Shown here: positions 51,368 through 60,653 of the stretch, in pieces | Layout of the letters: each line of letters begins with the position of its first letter | Position numbering within the stretch: position 1 is the stretch's first letter | From: an uncultured Oscillospiraceae bacterium | Lineage (GTDB): Bacteria > Bacillota > Clostridia > Oscillospirales > Oscillospiraceae | Direction of reading: 5' to 3' | Length of the DNA stretch: 64,000 nt | Assembly: GCA_948616425.1 (NCBI GenBank) | Contig: CAPGBJ010000020.1 | Location: 1-64,000, forward strand | Made by a program: the position numbers and the translations under genes | Notes under the pieces: generated by a model | Told to the model about the DNA's origin: nothing | Databases searched by the model: none | What the model saw: the letters and a program-made list of their open reading frames with translations, nothing else

Positions 51368-52352
51368 GGGGCGGGCCGGGCTGATCGCCCTGCTGGCTGT
51401 GCTGGTACTGGCGGCCTCGGTAGCCAGCCTGGCTTTCGGGGCCGTTCCCATCCCGCCAGGAGAGGTGGTGGCCGCTCTTATGGGCCGGGGGGGCGCTACC
51501 CAGACCGCTATTGTCCTCTACGCCCGTCTGCCCCGGCTGTGCGGCTGTCTGCTGGCGGGGGCGGCCCTGGCCTGTGCGGGCGTTATCATCCAGGGGGTGC
51601 TGAGCAACCCCCTGGCCGCCCCCAATGTGATCGGGGTCAACTCCGGAGCGGGGCTGGCCACCGCCATCTGTTGCGCTCTGGCCCCCGGGGCCGTCCGGCT
51701 CACCCCGATTGCCGCCTTTCTGGGGGCGCTGGTGGGGGTGCTGCTGGTGCTGTTCATCTCAGAGCGGGCGGGGGCCGCCCGAATTACCCTGGTTCTGGCC
51801 GGGGTGGCCATGTCCAGCATGTTCAGTGCGGGGATTGACGCAGTGGTGACGTTTTGCCCCGACGCCCTCAGCGGGTACACCGACTTTCGCATTGGAGGGG
51901 TGAAAAACCTGTCCATGTCCCGGCTGGCTCCGGCGTTCTGGATTATCGTGGTTGTCCTGGTGATTGCTTTGAGTCTGTCCAACGAACTGGATCTGCTCCT
52001 CCTGGGCCGGGAGACGGCACAGAGTCTGGGACTGCCTGCCAAGCGTCTGCGGCTGGTGCTGCTGATGCTGGCAGCGGCGCTGGCGGGGGCGGCGGTGAGC
52101 TTTGCAGGCCTGCTGGGCTTTGTGGGACTGCTTACCCCTCATATCATGCGCCGCCTCATCGGGGAGGACAGCTTCCCCCTGCTGCTCTCCTCCGCCCTGG
52201 GAGGTGGGCTGCTGCTGACGGTGTGCGACTTGGTCTCCCGGCTCATCTTCGCCCCCTTTGAGCTCCCTTTGGGGGTGGTGTTGTCCCTGGCGGGGGGGCC
52301 CTTCTTCATTTGGCTATTGTTGAAGCAGCGGAGAGGGGGAGGCGGCTTTTGA
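51333..52352 (+). CDS. FecCD-family ABC importer permease
   Basis: About 339 residues and nine to ten membrane segments. Family blocks are RLPRLCGCLLAGAALACAGVIIQGVLSNPLAAPNVIGVNSGAG, GVAMSSMFSAGIDAVVTF and LLGFVGLLTPHIMRRLIGED. ATG 51333 overlaps the binding-protein gene by 35 bp, a large overlap implying coupled translation. It moves the chelate together with the ATPase that follows. Confidence 0.93.
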   Translation: MNSWRTSSVGNKGRAGLIALLAVLVLAASVASLAFGAVPIPPGEVVAALMGRGGATQTAIVLYARLPRLCGCLLAGAALACAGVIIQGVLSNPLAAPNVIGVNSGAGLATAICCALAPGAVRLTPIAAFLGALVGVLLVLFISERAGAARITLVLAGVAMSSMFSAGIDAVVTFCPDALSGYTDFRIGGVKNLSMSRLAPAFWIIVVVLVIALSLSNELDLLLLGRETAQSLGLPAKRLRLVLLMLAAALAGAAVSFAGLLGFVGLLTPHIMRRLIGEDSFPLLLSSALGGGLLLTVCDLVSRLIFAPFELPLGVVLSLAGGPFFIWLLLKQRRGGGGF

Positions 52353-53104
52353 TTGAGTTGAAACATCTTCGGGCGGGCTACCTCAGCCGCCCAGTGCTGG
52401 AGGACATTCATCTGGACTTCCGACCCGGCCAGGTGCTGGCCATTCTGGGGCCCAACGGCTGCGGCAAAAGTACCCTCCTGCGGACGGCTAACGGCCTGCT
52501 GCCCAGGTTGGGAGGGGCGGTGCTGGTGGACGGCATCCCCCTGGAGCGACTCTCACCCCGGGAGACCGCCCAAAAGATTGCTTATCTGCCCCAGTCTCGC
52601 TCTGTCCCCAACATCACTGCCAGTCGGATGGTCCTCCACGGTCGGTTTCCCTACCTGTCCTACCCCCGGCGCTATGGTCAGGAGGACCGCGAGATGGTAC
52701 AGAAGGCCCTGACGTGGGTGGGGGCATCAGAACTGGCCCTTCGGCCCCTGCATGAGCTGTCCGGTGGTCAGCGGCAGAAGGTCTACCTGGCCATGGCCCT
52801 GGCCCAGGACGCGGGCACTATCCTGATGGATGAGCCCACCACTTATCTGGATGTGGGCTGTCAGTTGGAGGTCATGGCCCTGGCTCGCCGCCTGGCGGAG
52901 GAGGGGCGAGCGGTGGTGATGGTCCTCCATGACCTGCCCCTGGCCCTGCGTTGGGCCCATCGGGCCGCCCTGCTCAGCGGGGGGCGGATCCGTCAGACTG
53001 GCACGCCGCAGGAGCTCTATGAGGGCCATGCGCTGCAAGAAGTGATGGGTGTTTGCCTGGGACGGGTGGAGACGGAGGACGGCTGGCGGTATTTTTACCG
53101 GTGA
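52349..53104 (+). CDS. Metal-chelate ABC importer ATPase (FecE/BtuD type)
   Basis: About 251 residues. Walker A is AILGPNGCGKSTLLR, the Q-loop KIAYLPQSRSVPNITASRMV, signature LSGGQRQKVYLAMAL and Walker B GTILMDEPTTYLDV. TTG 52349 is the likely start: GGGGGAGG is 6 nt upstream and TTGA overlaps the permease stop. The segment upstream in frame belongs to the permease gene. Confidence 0.93.
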   Translation: MIELKHLRAGYLSRPVLEDIHLDFRPGQVLAILGPNGCGKSTLLRTANGLLPRLGGAVLVDGIPLERLSPRETAQKIAYLPQSRSVPNITASRMVLHGRFPYLSYPRRYGQEDREMVQKALTWVGASELALRPLHELSGGQRQKVYLAMALAQDAGTILMDEPTTYLDVGCQLEVMALARRLAEEGRAVVMVLHDLPLALRWAHRAALLSGGRIRQTGTPQELYEGHALQEVMGVCLGRVETEDGWRYFYR

Positions 53105-53139
53105 GGATTGCGGCAGGGGATGTCACGCAGAGCAAGGAC

Positions 53140-53408
53140 TCGGTCCTTGTTCTGCATGGTGCGGCTGGTAATACCGAAGGCCCCCAGCTATGCGGGGGGA
53201 ATCGCTTATCGCGAGGAGTTAAAGTAGACAAATACGGAAAACACCATTTCTGGACGAGAGGGTAGTATGTAGGATATGGTGGGGAGAAATAAAAAGCAGA
53301 TAGCGGAATATATCCAAAATCAACTTGAGTGGGATCAGCTGGGGCTGAAGAAGTTTGTGGACCCGTTTGCAGGCTGCGGGCACAAAGCCCCTTAAGGGGC
53401 TTTGTGCC
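53140..53408 (+). pseudogene. IS200/IS605-type element remnant with tnpA fragments
   Basis: A left-end hairpin (CCCCC-AGCTATG-CGGGGGG, 53181-53199) is followed by frames reading VDKYGKHHFWTRG and, after a stop and frameshift, RNKKQIAEYIQNQLEWDQLG plus LKKFVDPFAG, which match the middle and C-terminal end of IS200 TnpA. A perfect 30-bp palindrome (53379-53408, GGCACAAAGCCCCTT and complement) forms the right-end hairpin. The N-terminal two thirds of tnpA are deleted. The remaining gap to the kinase gene has nothing else I recognise. Confidence 0.7.
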
Positions 53409-53654
53409 TATCATGCCCTTCTGGGGCTTGCTTAAGTCTCTGGCTCAGCCGGAGGTTTTGACTCGAGAGGCATCCCAGGGCGGGAGATTGCAGCACAAGA
53501 AAAACGCTGGCAATATTGACAGCGCCCCTTGTCATTTGGTAGAATGACAGTACTTAGAAGATCGCTGAATGGGTGGGGGAACAGTCAGCTGCAAGTGGCC
53601 TGTTCTGCCGCGGTTGAGATTCAGAATGATGCTGTCCGCAGGGAGGAAACCGTT

Positions 53655-56600
53655 ATGTATCACTGTCGAATCCAGTTCTATGTGGTCGGACGCCGGCGAG
53701 AAGTGCTTGAGACCATCAGCGCGATGCCCCCACTCGAGCAATTTTTCCACATTTTTACAGACAGTGGCGGCGCTGACAGCACATTGGCCGCGAAAGCGGA
53801 TGTGATCTTGGCCGACCTGCGGGAGCTGGATGCGGAGGAGACTGTAAAGACATTGCTGTCAGGCAAGCGGGAGGAGACCGAGCTCATTCTTCTGGCGGAC
53901 GTGGAGCGGGCGGCTGTGTTGACAGACTATCTCCCCCAGATCAAAGATATCTGGACGGTGCCCATGTCGGAGAAGGAGCTCCAGTTTCACTTTCTGAGGT
54001 GGCAACAGAGCTGTAAGGTCAGCAAGGACTACTGGCAGGCCAGCCATTATCTGGAAGCCACCATCAACAGTGTGCCCAACCTGGTTTGGTATAAGACGAA
54101 GGACGGCGTCCACGAGAAGGTGAACGACAGCTTCTGCAAGACGGTCAATAAGACCAAGGAACAGGTACAGGGCCAGAGGCACGCCTATATCTGGGATGTG
54201 GAGTTTGATGACCCGGCCTGTATCGAGTCTGAACGGATTGTAATGGAGACGAGACAGACCTGCGTGTCTGAGGAGGTGGTGCAGACTGGGGAGGGAACCC
54301 GGCTGCTGACCACCTACAAGTCCCCTCTGTACGACCTGGACGGCAGCGTGATGGGTACTGTGGGGGTGGCCATCGACGTGACCCAGGAGCGGGCCTACGA
54401 ACAAGAGATCATCAATAAAAACCGCACCCTGGAGACCATATTTACCACCATGGACTGCGGTGTGATGTACCATTCTTTGGACGGGTCCCATATTCTGAGT
54501 ATCAACCGGGCGGCCCTTAAAATTTTGGGCTATGAGTCTGAGGAGGAGCTGATTGCGGCCGGCTTTGATACGGTTGCTCCCTCTGTTCTGGATGAGGACA
54601 GGGCGCGGCTGGAGGAATGTATTCAGACCTTGAAGAATGTGGAAGACAATGTCAGCATCGAGTACCGGGTGCGCCACAAGGATGGAGAGATCCTCTATGT
54701 CATGGGCAATATCAAGCTGGTACAGGAGAACGGAGAGCTGTTTTACCAGCGGTTCCTGCTGGATTTCACTGCGCAGAAGCTGCGGGAGCAGGAGGAGCGT
54801 ATGCGGGAGGAGCGCCGCCAGATAGAGCTGGTTCAGGCGCTGAGCATCGACTACAGCTTGGTGTGTGTATTTGACCTGAGTACCAGGGCTGGGAATACAC
54901 TCAGAATCAGCGACTGCCCTGTCGGTGTGCTGGAGTCTATTTTTACCGGAGAGCTGGAGCTGGAGGACTGCCTGGGCCGGTATATTGAGACCTGCGTCTA
55001 TGCCGAAGACCAGGAGATGATGCGGCAGGCGTGTACCTGGAAGAGCCTCAAGGAGGGGCTGGAGAAGAGCGGACTGTATTATGTCAATTACCGCACCCTT
55101 TGCCAAAATGAGATCCGGTATTTCCAGATGAAAGCGGTGCGCGCCGGAGACTGGGAGGACAGCCGCACCATCGTACTGGGCTTCCGGAATGTGGACGAAG
55201 ACACCCGAAAGGAGCTGGAGAAGAAAACCCTGCTGGAGGATGCCCTCTTCCAGGCCAACCGCGCCAATAAGGCCAAAAGTACCTTCCTATCCAATATGTC
55301 CCACGACATTCGTACGCCGATGAACGCCATTGTGGGCTTTACCACCCTGGCCATCACGAATATCGACCGGAAGGAGCAGGTGGAGGAGTATCTTAAGAAG
55401 ATTTTGACCTCGGGCAACCATCTGGTGAGCTTGATCAACGACGTTTTGGATATGAGCCGCATCGAGAGCGGCAAAATGCGGCTGGAGGAGACGCTGTGCA
55501 GCCTGCCCGATATCCTCCACGGCCTGCGCAGTATCATACAGGCCGATATACAGGCCAAACAGCTGGATTTGTACATCGACGCGGTGGATGTGATCAATGA
55601 GGACATCTACTGTGATAAGCTGCGGCTGAACCAGGTGCTGTTGAATCTGTTCAGCAACGCCATCAAGTATACAGGGGCGGGCGGCGTTGTCAGCCTGCGG
55701 ATTGCGGAGAGGCCTGGCGCGCCGACAGGTTTTGCAAACTATGAGTTCAGCGTGAAGGACACGGGCATCGGGATGAGTGAGGAGTTCCTGTCCCACATCT
55801 TTGAACCCTTTGAGCGGGAGCGCAACTCCACCATCAGCGGAATCCAGGGCACCGGTCTGGGCATGGCCATTACAAAGAATATTGTGGACATGATGAATGG
55901 CACCATCGGGGTGAAGAGCAAGCAGGGGATGGGGACAGAATTCACGGTTCGCTTTACCTTCCGACTCAGTTCTGGACCCAAGGAGGACCAGGTCATACCC
56001 GTGCTGAAAAATTGCAGGGCCCTGGTGGTGGACGACGACTTCAATACCTGCGACAGCGTGTCCTATATGCTTCAGCAGATGGGCTTGCGGGCAGAGTGGA
56101 CGCTCTCCGGACGGGAGGCGGTGCTGCGTACCCGGCAGGCGGTGATGCGGGGGGACAACTACAGCGTCTATGTGATTGACTGGCTGATGCCCGACATGAA
56201 CGGGGTAGAGGTGGCCCGCAGAATCCGTAAGGAGACAGGGGAGGACGTCCCCATTATCATCCTCAGCGCCTACGACTGGTCCGATATTGAGGAGGAGGCC
56301 CGAGAAGCGGGGGTGACCGCATTTTGTGGAAAACCGCTGTTCCTGTCTGAATTGAGGCGGTGTCTGAACTCCATTGTGACCACAGAGGAGTCATTGGAGA
56401 GCTCCACAAAGCGAGAGAGGGCGACGGTCCACACCGGCCGGATCCTGCTGGCGGAGGACAACGAACTCAATCAGGAAATTGCGGTGGCAATTTTGGAGGG
56501 GGCCGGTTTCTCCACCGAGGTGGCAGAGAATGGGCAGGTTGCTGTTGATATGGTAAGCCGCTCCCAGCCCGGCTACTACGATCTGGTGCTGATGGATGTC

Positions 56601-56810
56601 CAGATGCCCGTGATGGACGGCTATACCGCGACCAAGACGATCCGCCGCCTGGAGGAGGAGCGGCTAGCCTCAATTCCCATTTTGGCCATGACGGCCAACG
56701 CCTTTGAAGAGGATAAGCAGGAGGCGCTGCGGTCCGGAATGAATGGACATATTGTAAAACCGATTAATGTGAAAAAGCTGTTCGAGGCGCTGGACGAGAT
56801 TTTACAGTAA
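53655..56810 (+). CDS. Hybrid sensor histidine kinase with two response-regulator domains
   Basis: About 1051 residues from ATG 53655 (GGGAGG 8 nt upstream). Residues about 1-125 resemble a receiver without clear phosphorylation residues. PAS domains follow (VPNLVWYKTKDGVHEKVNDSF, then ILSINRAALKILGYESEEEL). HisKA has SNMSHDIRTPMNAIVGF (His about 551). HATPase_c has LFSNAIKYTGAGG and GTGLGMAITKNIVDMMNG. Receiver 1 has YSVYVIDWLMPDMNG (Asp about 840), receiver 2 YDLVLMDVQMPVMDG (Asp about 979). No membrane segment is visible, so it is a cytoplasmic sensor. It has no DNA-binding output domain. Confidence 0.94.
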   Translation: MYHCRIQFYVVGRRREVLETISAMPPLEQFFHIFTDSGGADSTLAAKADVILADLRELDAEETVKTLLSGKREETELILLADVERAAVLTDYLPQIKDIWTVPMSEKELQFHFLRWQQSCKVSKDYWQASHYLEATINSVPNLVWYKTKDGVHEKVNDSFCKTVNKTKEQVQGQRHAYIWDVEFDDPACIESERIVMETRQTCVSEEVVQTGEGTRLLTTYKSPLYDLDGSVMGTVGVAIDVTQERAYEQEIINKNRTLETIFTTMDCGVMYHSLDGSHILSINRAALKILGYESEEELIAAGFDTVAPSVLDEDRARLEECIQTLKNVEDNVSIEYRVRHKDGEILYVMGNIKLVQENGELFYQRFLLDFTAQKLREQEERMREERRQIELVQALSIDYSLVCVFDLSTRAGNTLRISDCPVGVLESIFTGELELEDCLGRYIETCVYAEDQEMMRQACTWKSLKEGLEKSGLYYVNYRTLCQNEIRYFQMKAVRAGDWEDSRTIVLGFRNVDEDTRKELEKKTLLEDALFQANRANKAKSTFLSNMSHDIRTPMNAIVGFTTLAITNIDRKEQVEEYLKKILTSGNHLVSLINDVLDMSRIESGKMRLEETLCSLPDILHGLRSIIQADIQAKQLDLYIDAVDVINEDIYCDKLRLNQVLLNLFSNAIKYTGAGGVVSLRIAERPGAPTGFANYEFSVKDTGIGMSEEFLSHIFEPFERERNSTISGIQGTGLGMAITKNIVDMMNGTIGVKSKQGMGTEFTVRFTFRLSSGPKEDQVIPVLKNCRALVVDDDFNTCDSVSYMLQQMGLRAEWTLSGREAVLRTRQAVMRGDNYSVYVIDWLMPDMNGVEVARRIRKETGEDVPIIILSAYDWSDIEEEAREAGVTAFCGKPLFLSELRRCLNSIVTTEESLESSTKRERATVHTGRILLAEDNELNQEIAVAILEGAGFSTEVAENGQVAVDMVSRSQPGYYDLVLMDVQMPVMDGYTATKTIRRLEEERLASIPILAMTANAFEEDKQEALRSGMNGHIVKPINVKKLFEALDEILQ

Positions 56811-56835
56811 ATCTCTCCGATGCGCGGACGTAGAA

Positions 56836-56869
56836 AGCCCCCCTGATATCAGTCGATATCAGGGGGGCT
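56836..56869. terminator. Bidirectional terminator between the kinase and rnf genes
   Basis: AGCCCCCCTGATATC (56836-56850) and GATATCAGGGGGGCT (56855-56869): a perfect 15-bp stem with a 4-nt loop between convergent genes. Confidence 0.85.
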
Positions 56870-56880
56870 GCTGCAATTGG

Positions 56881-57471
56881 TCAGCCCAGATACAGGCCGT
56901 AGTAGCCCATCAGAGCCATGGCCATCAGCCCGGCGGTGATCAGCTGAATGGGTACGCCTCGAAAAGATTTGGGGCAGCGGTCAAGGCTGACCTCCTTTTG
57001 GAGACTGGCAAAGCTGGCGAGGGCCAGGGTGGCGCCAATTCCTCCGCACAGGGCAAAGACCAGCGCGGCGGGGAGGCTGTAGCTGCGCTGGGAGATCAGC
57101 AGAGCGGCGCCCAGAGCGGCGCAGTTGGTGGCGATGGAAGACAGGTTGAGATCCACTCGTCTGGACAGCTCTGGGACGCAGGCGCGGAGAAAAGTGCGCA
57201 GGCCGGCCACCAGCCCGGGAATGAGCAGAGAGAAGGCCAGCAGCTGGAAGTGGGTCCAGCCGAATCGAAGCAGGACCAGAAAGTTGAGCAGCCAGGCGAA
57301 CAGTACCCCCAACAGCATCACAACAGTCAGACAGAGACCAGTGCGGATGGCCTCCCGAGGCTCTGCAAAGGACTGCTCGTGGGTGCCGATGCCCATACAG
57401 GTGACCAGCACCAGGTTTTCAGACAGCAGGGCGGCCAACGCCACCGCTGCCAGTTCCAGGGCGGTGTTCAT
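56881..57471 (-). CDS. Rnf complex membrane subunit, RnfA/RnfE type
   Basis: The 196-residue integral membrane protein has about six helices. It has the two half-repeat Cys motifs of the NqrD/E-RnfA/E family (SENLVLVTCMGIG and SSIATNCAALGAALL), whose cysteines hold an intramembrane [2Fe-2S] cluster. A and E cannot be separated reliably here. It is the last gene of the cluster, 40 bp after the rnfD-G gene. Confidence 0.85.
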   Translation of the reverse strand: MNTALELAAVALAALLSENLVLVTCMGIGTHEQSFAEPREAIRTGLCLTVVMLLGVLFAWLLNFLVLLRFGWTHFQLLAFSLLIPGLVAGLRTFLRACVPELSRRVDLNLSSIATNCAALGAALLISQRSYSLPAALVFALCGGIGATLALASFASLQKEVSLDRCPKSFRGVPIQLITAGLMAMALMGYYGLYLG

Positions 57472-57510
57472 AGCTGCCGACCTCCTTTTACGGGGGAGAG
57501 GGCCGCGGGT

Positions 57511-59169
57511 CTATTGGCTGTCCTCATAGTTGACCTCCTCCTTTGTATCCAGATTCGCCACAATGTTCAAAGCCCGGTTGACCCCTGCGGTGATGGCCTT
57601 GGAGGTGGCCGTGGCGCCGCTGACGGTATCCACTGCATTATTTCCAGAGGTGCGGATGGTGCCTGAGCGGCCCACGTAGCGGGATAGGGCCGAGGGGGTC
57701 ATGGCGGCTGTGCCCACCCGGTCGGTCTCGTTGTGGCTGACAATAGACACGCCGGTGACGGTACCGTCCAGATCCACGCCCACCGACATGGTGACAGGAC
57801 CGCCGAAGCCCTGGCTCTGCACTTGGACACAGTAGCCCAGCAGATTGCCCTCCTCGTCGTAACCCGCGGTGATGGACATGGCCCCTGACGCGTGATAAGG
57901 GGTCTCGGCACTCATAACGGCCAGAGGCATGGCCTGAGCCAAAATTTCCCGCTGGGCCTGGAAGCCGGCGCGGGCGGTATCCAGGTCGGTGAGCTGGTGG
58001 ACAGAGAAGATAGACAGGCAGGTGACTGCCAACACGGCGGCCAGAGGGCCCGCTGTCCTCAGACCGGAGCGCAGAAGGTCCAGCCACGCCTCGCCCGGCG
58101 CCTGGCCCTCCTTGGGCTTGGGGCGCTGGATATTCAGTTTGGGCCGGACAAATTTAATCTCTGACAGGCTGGCTCTGGTGTTGGCCAGCAGCGCCCGGGT
58201 GGCGGCAAAGTTGCCAATGCCAAATTGCCGGGGCAAGCCCAACCGGTCCAGCAGCCAGACCATACAGTTCATGGTGAGAATTGCCCACCCCACACCCTCG
58301 GGATAGGGGCTGGAGGAGCGCAGTAGCACGGTGAGCAGTCCGCAGCCCACGCCGAACATCACCTGTCCCCTGGGGGTGACTGGCGAGGTGGTGGGATCGG
58401 TGGCAAAATAGATGGCGCCCATCAGCAGCCCGCCGCCCATGAGTTGACAGGCGGTCCAAATCAGGGGGGAGATCCCCTTGGGCGCGGTAAACAGGGCGAT
58501 GAGAGCCACTGTGCCCAGGTAGGAGATGGGGACCCGGGCGGAGATGACCCGGCGCAGCAGCAGGTAGACCAGGCCCAGCAGGAGCATGAAGGCGGATACC
58601 TCTCCCATACAGCCGCCCCGCTGCCCCAACAGCAGCAGATCCAGGGACTGGGGGGGCAGAGCGCCTTCGTGCAGGTAGGACATGGGGGTGGCGGCGGACA
58701 CCGCGTCAGCGGTGGTGAGGGATAGGCGGTGGAGAGGTTGTGTCCAATTGGTCATCAGCATGGGCAGGGTGCCGGCCAGCATCCGGCCGGCCAGGGCGGG
58801 ATTCATAAAGTTTTTACCTAGTCCGCCGTAGAACTGCTTGACCACAATCATGGCGAAGGCGGCCCCCATCACAGGGACCCAGTAGGGGGCGCTGGCGGGC
58901 AGGCTGAGGGCCAGCAGCAGTCCAGTGACGCAGGCGGACAGGTCGCCAATAGAGGGGCGCTGACGGGTCAGGATACGGTAGAGCAGCTCAAAGAGCACGC
59001 AGGAGCCAACTGACACGGCGGTGAGCACCAGGGCCCGGGGACCAAAAAAGAAGACGGACATCCCCAGTGCTGGAGTGAGGGCTACCACCATGTCCAACAT
59101 CATAGCCCGGGTGGTGGAGGGCTGGCGCAGCTGTGGGGACAGGCGCTTGGGGGTGAAGCTGGCGCTCAT
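57511..59169 (-). CDS. RnfD-RnfG fusion, Rnf electron-transport complex
   Basis: A single 552-residue frame. Residues about 1-320 are RnfD: TTRAMMLDMVVALTPALGMS, KNFMNPALAGRM and FATDPTTSPVTPRGQ, the site of covalent FMN. After a short linker and one membrane segment (TAGPLAAVLAVTCLSIFSV), residues about 400-552 are the RnfG FMN-binding domain with NAVDTVSGATATSKAI, the covalent flavin motif. Rnf couples ferredoxin:NAD+ electron transfer to ion pumping. Its start overlaps rnfC by 4 bp. The fusion is unusual; in most species these are two genes. Confidence 0.9.
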   Translation of the reverse strand: MSASFTPKRLSPQLRQPSTTRAMMLDMVVALTPALGMSVFFFGPRALVLTAVSVGSCVLFELLYRILTRQRPSIGDLSACVTGLLLALSLPASAPYWVPVMGAAFAMIVVKQFYGGLGKNFMNPALAGRMLAGTLPMLMTNWTQPLHRLSLTTADAVSAATPMSYLHEGALPPQSLDLLLLGQRGGCMGEVSAFMLLLGLVYLLLRRVISARVPISYLGTVALIALFTAPKGISPLIWTACQLMGGGLLMGAIYFATDPTTSPVTPRGQVMFGVGCGLLTVLLRSSSPYPEGVGWAILTMNCMVWLLDRLGLPRQFGIGNFAATRALLANTRASLSEIKFVRPKLNIQRPKPKEGQAPGEAWLDLLRSGLRTAGPLAAVLAVTCLSIFSVHQLTDLDTARAGFQAQREILAQAMPLAVMSAETPYHASGAMSITAGYDEEGNLLGYCVQVQSQGFGGPVTMSVGVDLDGTVTGVSIVSHNETDRVGTAAMTPSALSRYVGRSGTIRTSGNNAVDTVSGATATSKAITAGVNRALNIVANLDTKEEVNYEDSQ

Positions 59170-60491
59170 TGTACCGCCCCCTCTCGTTTCAACAGTCCGC
59201 GGGCCTGAGCAATGGTCTCAACCAGCGGGATCTGGGCGGGACAGATGAAGGAGCAGCAGCCGCAGGCGTTGCAATCCTCCAAGTGGTACTTGGACAGCCG
59301 CTTGAGGTCGCCGTCCTCCAGGGCTCGGCGAACAAAGGTGGGGGCCAGGTGCATAGGACAGGAGGCCACGCATTTGCCGCATCGGATACAGACCCCAGCT
59401 GGGGTGTCCGGTTTGTGCTCCCAATCGGTGAGGCAGACCAGGCTGTTGGTGTCTTTGATGACTGGGGCGTCCAGATTTTGCAGGGCAACGCCCATCATGG
59501 GCCCGCCGGTGAGCATCCGGTCCGCCTCCTCCCGCAGACCGCCGCAGGCATCCAGCAGGTGACGCAGGGGGGTTCCAATGGGCACCCACAGGTTGCGGGG
59601 CCGGGTGACGGCGCCGCCTGTAACAGTGACAGCCCGATGGGTGAGGGGGCGGCCCTGAAACAGTGCCTCGTGGATGGCATATACGGTTGCCACATTGAAC
59701 ACGGCGCATTTCACATGCAGCGGGGAGCCGCCAGGGGGGACCTCCCGACCGGTGACAGTCTGAATAATCTGCTTCTCTGCCCCCAGCGGGTAGCGGGTGC
59801 GGACGGTGAGAATTTGGACCCGGCCTCCGTGCTGGCGGCGAAGCCGGCGCTCCACCGCCTCCACTGCGCTGAGCTTGTCCCCTTCAGTGACCAGGACGAC
59901 CCGCTCACACCCCAGGCAGCGGGCCAGGACTTGGGCGCCCCGGAGAATATGCTCGCCCCGCTCCAGCAACAGGCGGTAGTCGGCGGTGACATAGGGTTCA
60001 CACTCCGCGGCGTTGATAATGAGGGTGTCAATTTTTCCGGCGGAGCGGAACAGCTTTTCCCAGGTGGGGAAGGCGCCTCCCCCCATGCCTACCACGCCGG
60101 CGGACTCCACCCGCTCCACCAGAAGGTCAACGGTCAGCTGACGGGGGTCCAGAGGAGTCATGTGGCCTTGGTAGAGCTCGTTGCGGTCGTCGTTGTGGAT
60201 GACGATGGCGGGGGCCAGTCCGCCCCAGGGGTGGGGGCGGGGCTCAATGGCGGCCACCCGCCCGGAGACACTGGCGTGAGCGGCCGCCCCCGTCTGTCCC
60301 CGCCTTGCGATGGGCTGCCCCACGGTCACGCAGTCGCCAGGGCGCACCATGGAGGTAGCGGGACCGTCAGAACACATGATGAGGGGGATGACGATTTCCT
60401 TGGGGGTCTGGGGCAGACGGGCCAGGGGCTTGCGCCTGGTGTTGCCTTTTCGGGTGGCGGGAAATACCCCGCCAAAAAAGGTGTGGGTCAT
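59166..60491 (-). CDS. rnfC: Rnf electron-transport complex subunit C
   Basis: The 441-residue soluble subunit binds NADH/FMN and two [4Fe-4S] clusters. GVVGMGGGAFPTWEKL and LIINAAECEPYVTADYRLLLERGEHIL form the Nqo1-like flavin site. The clusters are CIRCGKCVASCPMHLAP and CNACGCCSFICPAQIP. It starts the rnf cluster; upstream, 60492-60600 is a plain A+T-richer gap where the promoter should be. Confidence 0.95.
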   Translation of the reverse strand: MTHTFFGGVFPATRKGNTRRKPLARLPQTPKEIVIPLIMCSDGPATSMVRPGDCVTVGQPIARRGQTGAAAHASVSGRVAAIEPRPHPWGGLAPAIVIHNDDRNELYQGHMTPLDPRQLTVDLLVERVESAGVVGMGGGAFPTWEKLFRSAGKIDTLIINAAECEPYVTADYRLLLERGEHILRGAQVLARCLGCERVVLVTEGDKLSAVEAVERRLRRQHGGRVQILTVRTRYPLGAEKQIIQTVTGREVPPGGSPLHVKCAVFNVATVYAIHEALFQGRPLTHRAVTVTGGAVTRPRNLWVPIGTPLRHLLDACGGLREEADRMLTGGPMMGVALQNLDAPVIKDTNSLVCLTDWEHKPDTPAGVCIRCGKCVASCPMHLAPTFVRRALEDGDLKRLSKYHLEDCNACGCCSFICPAQIPLVETIAQARGLLKREGAVQ

Positions 60492-60626
60492 GTGGAAACC
60501 TCCCCGCTTTCTGCCAAAAGATGGAGCTTCGACAAAAAGCGTGTGATATCTCGATATTCATACAGCATACATAATAGTCCAACTGAAGGCGTCTGTCAAT
60601 GGATGGGGCCCAAGGAAATAGAGAGA

Positions 60627-60653
60627 CAGCCGCCCGAGGGCGGCTGTTTTTTC
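60627..60653 (+). terminator. Terminator-like hairpin
   Basis: ACAGCCGCCC-GAG-GGCGGCTGT followed by TTTTTTCC on the + strand. It lies between two minus-strand genes, so its direction is unexpected; it may still end the upstream transcript, or block antisense transcription into the 60.6 kb gene. Confidence 0.6.

Noticed and set aside
53181..53199. C5...G6 hairpin resembling the stem of the CRISPR repeat
   Set aside because: It lacks the TGGATTGAAA handle and belongs to the left end of an IS200-type remnant.
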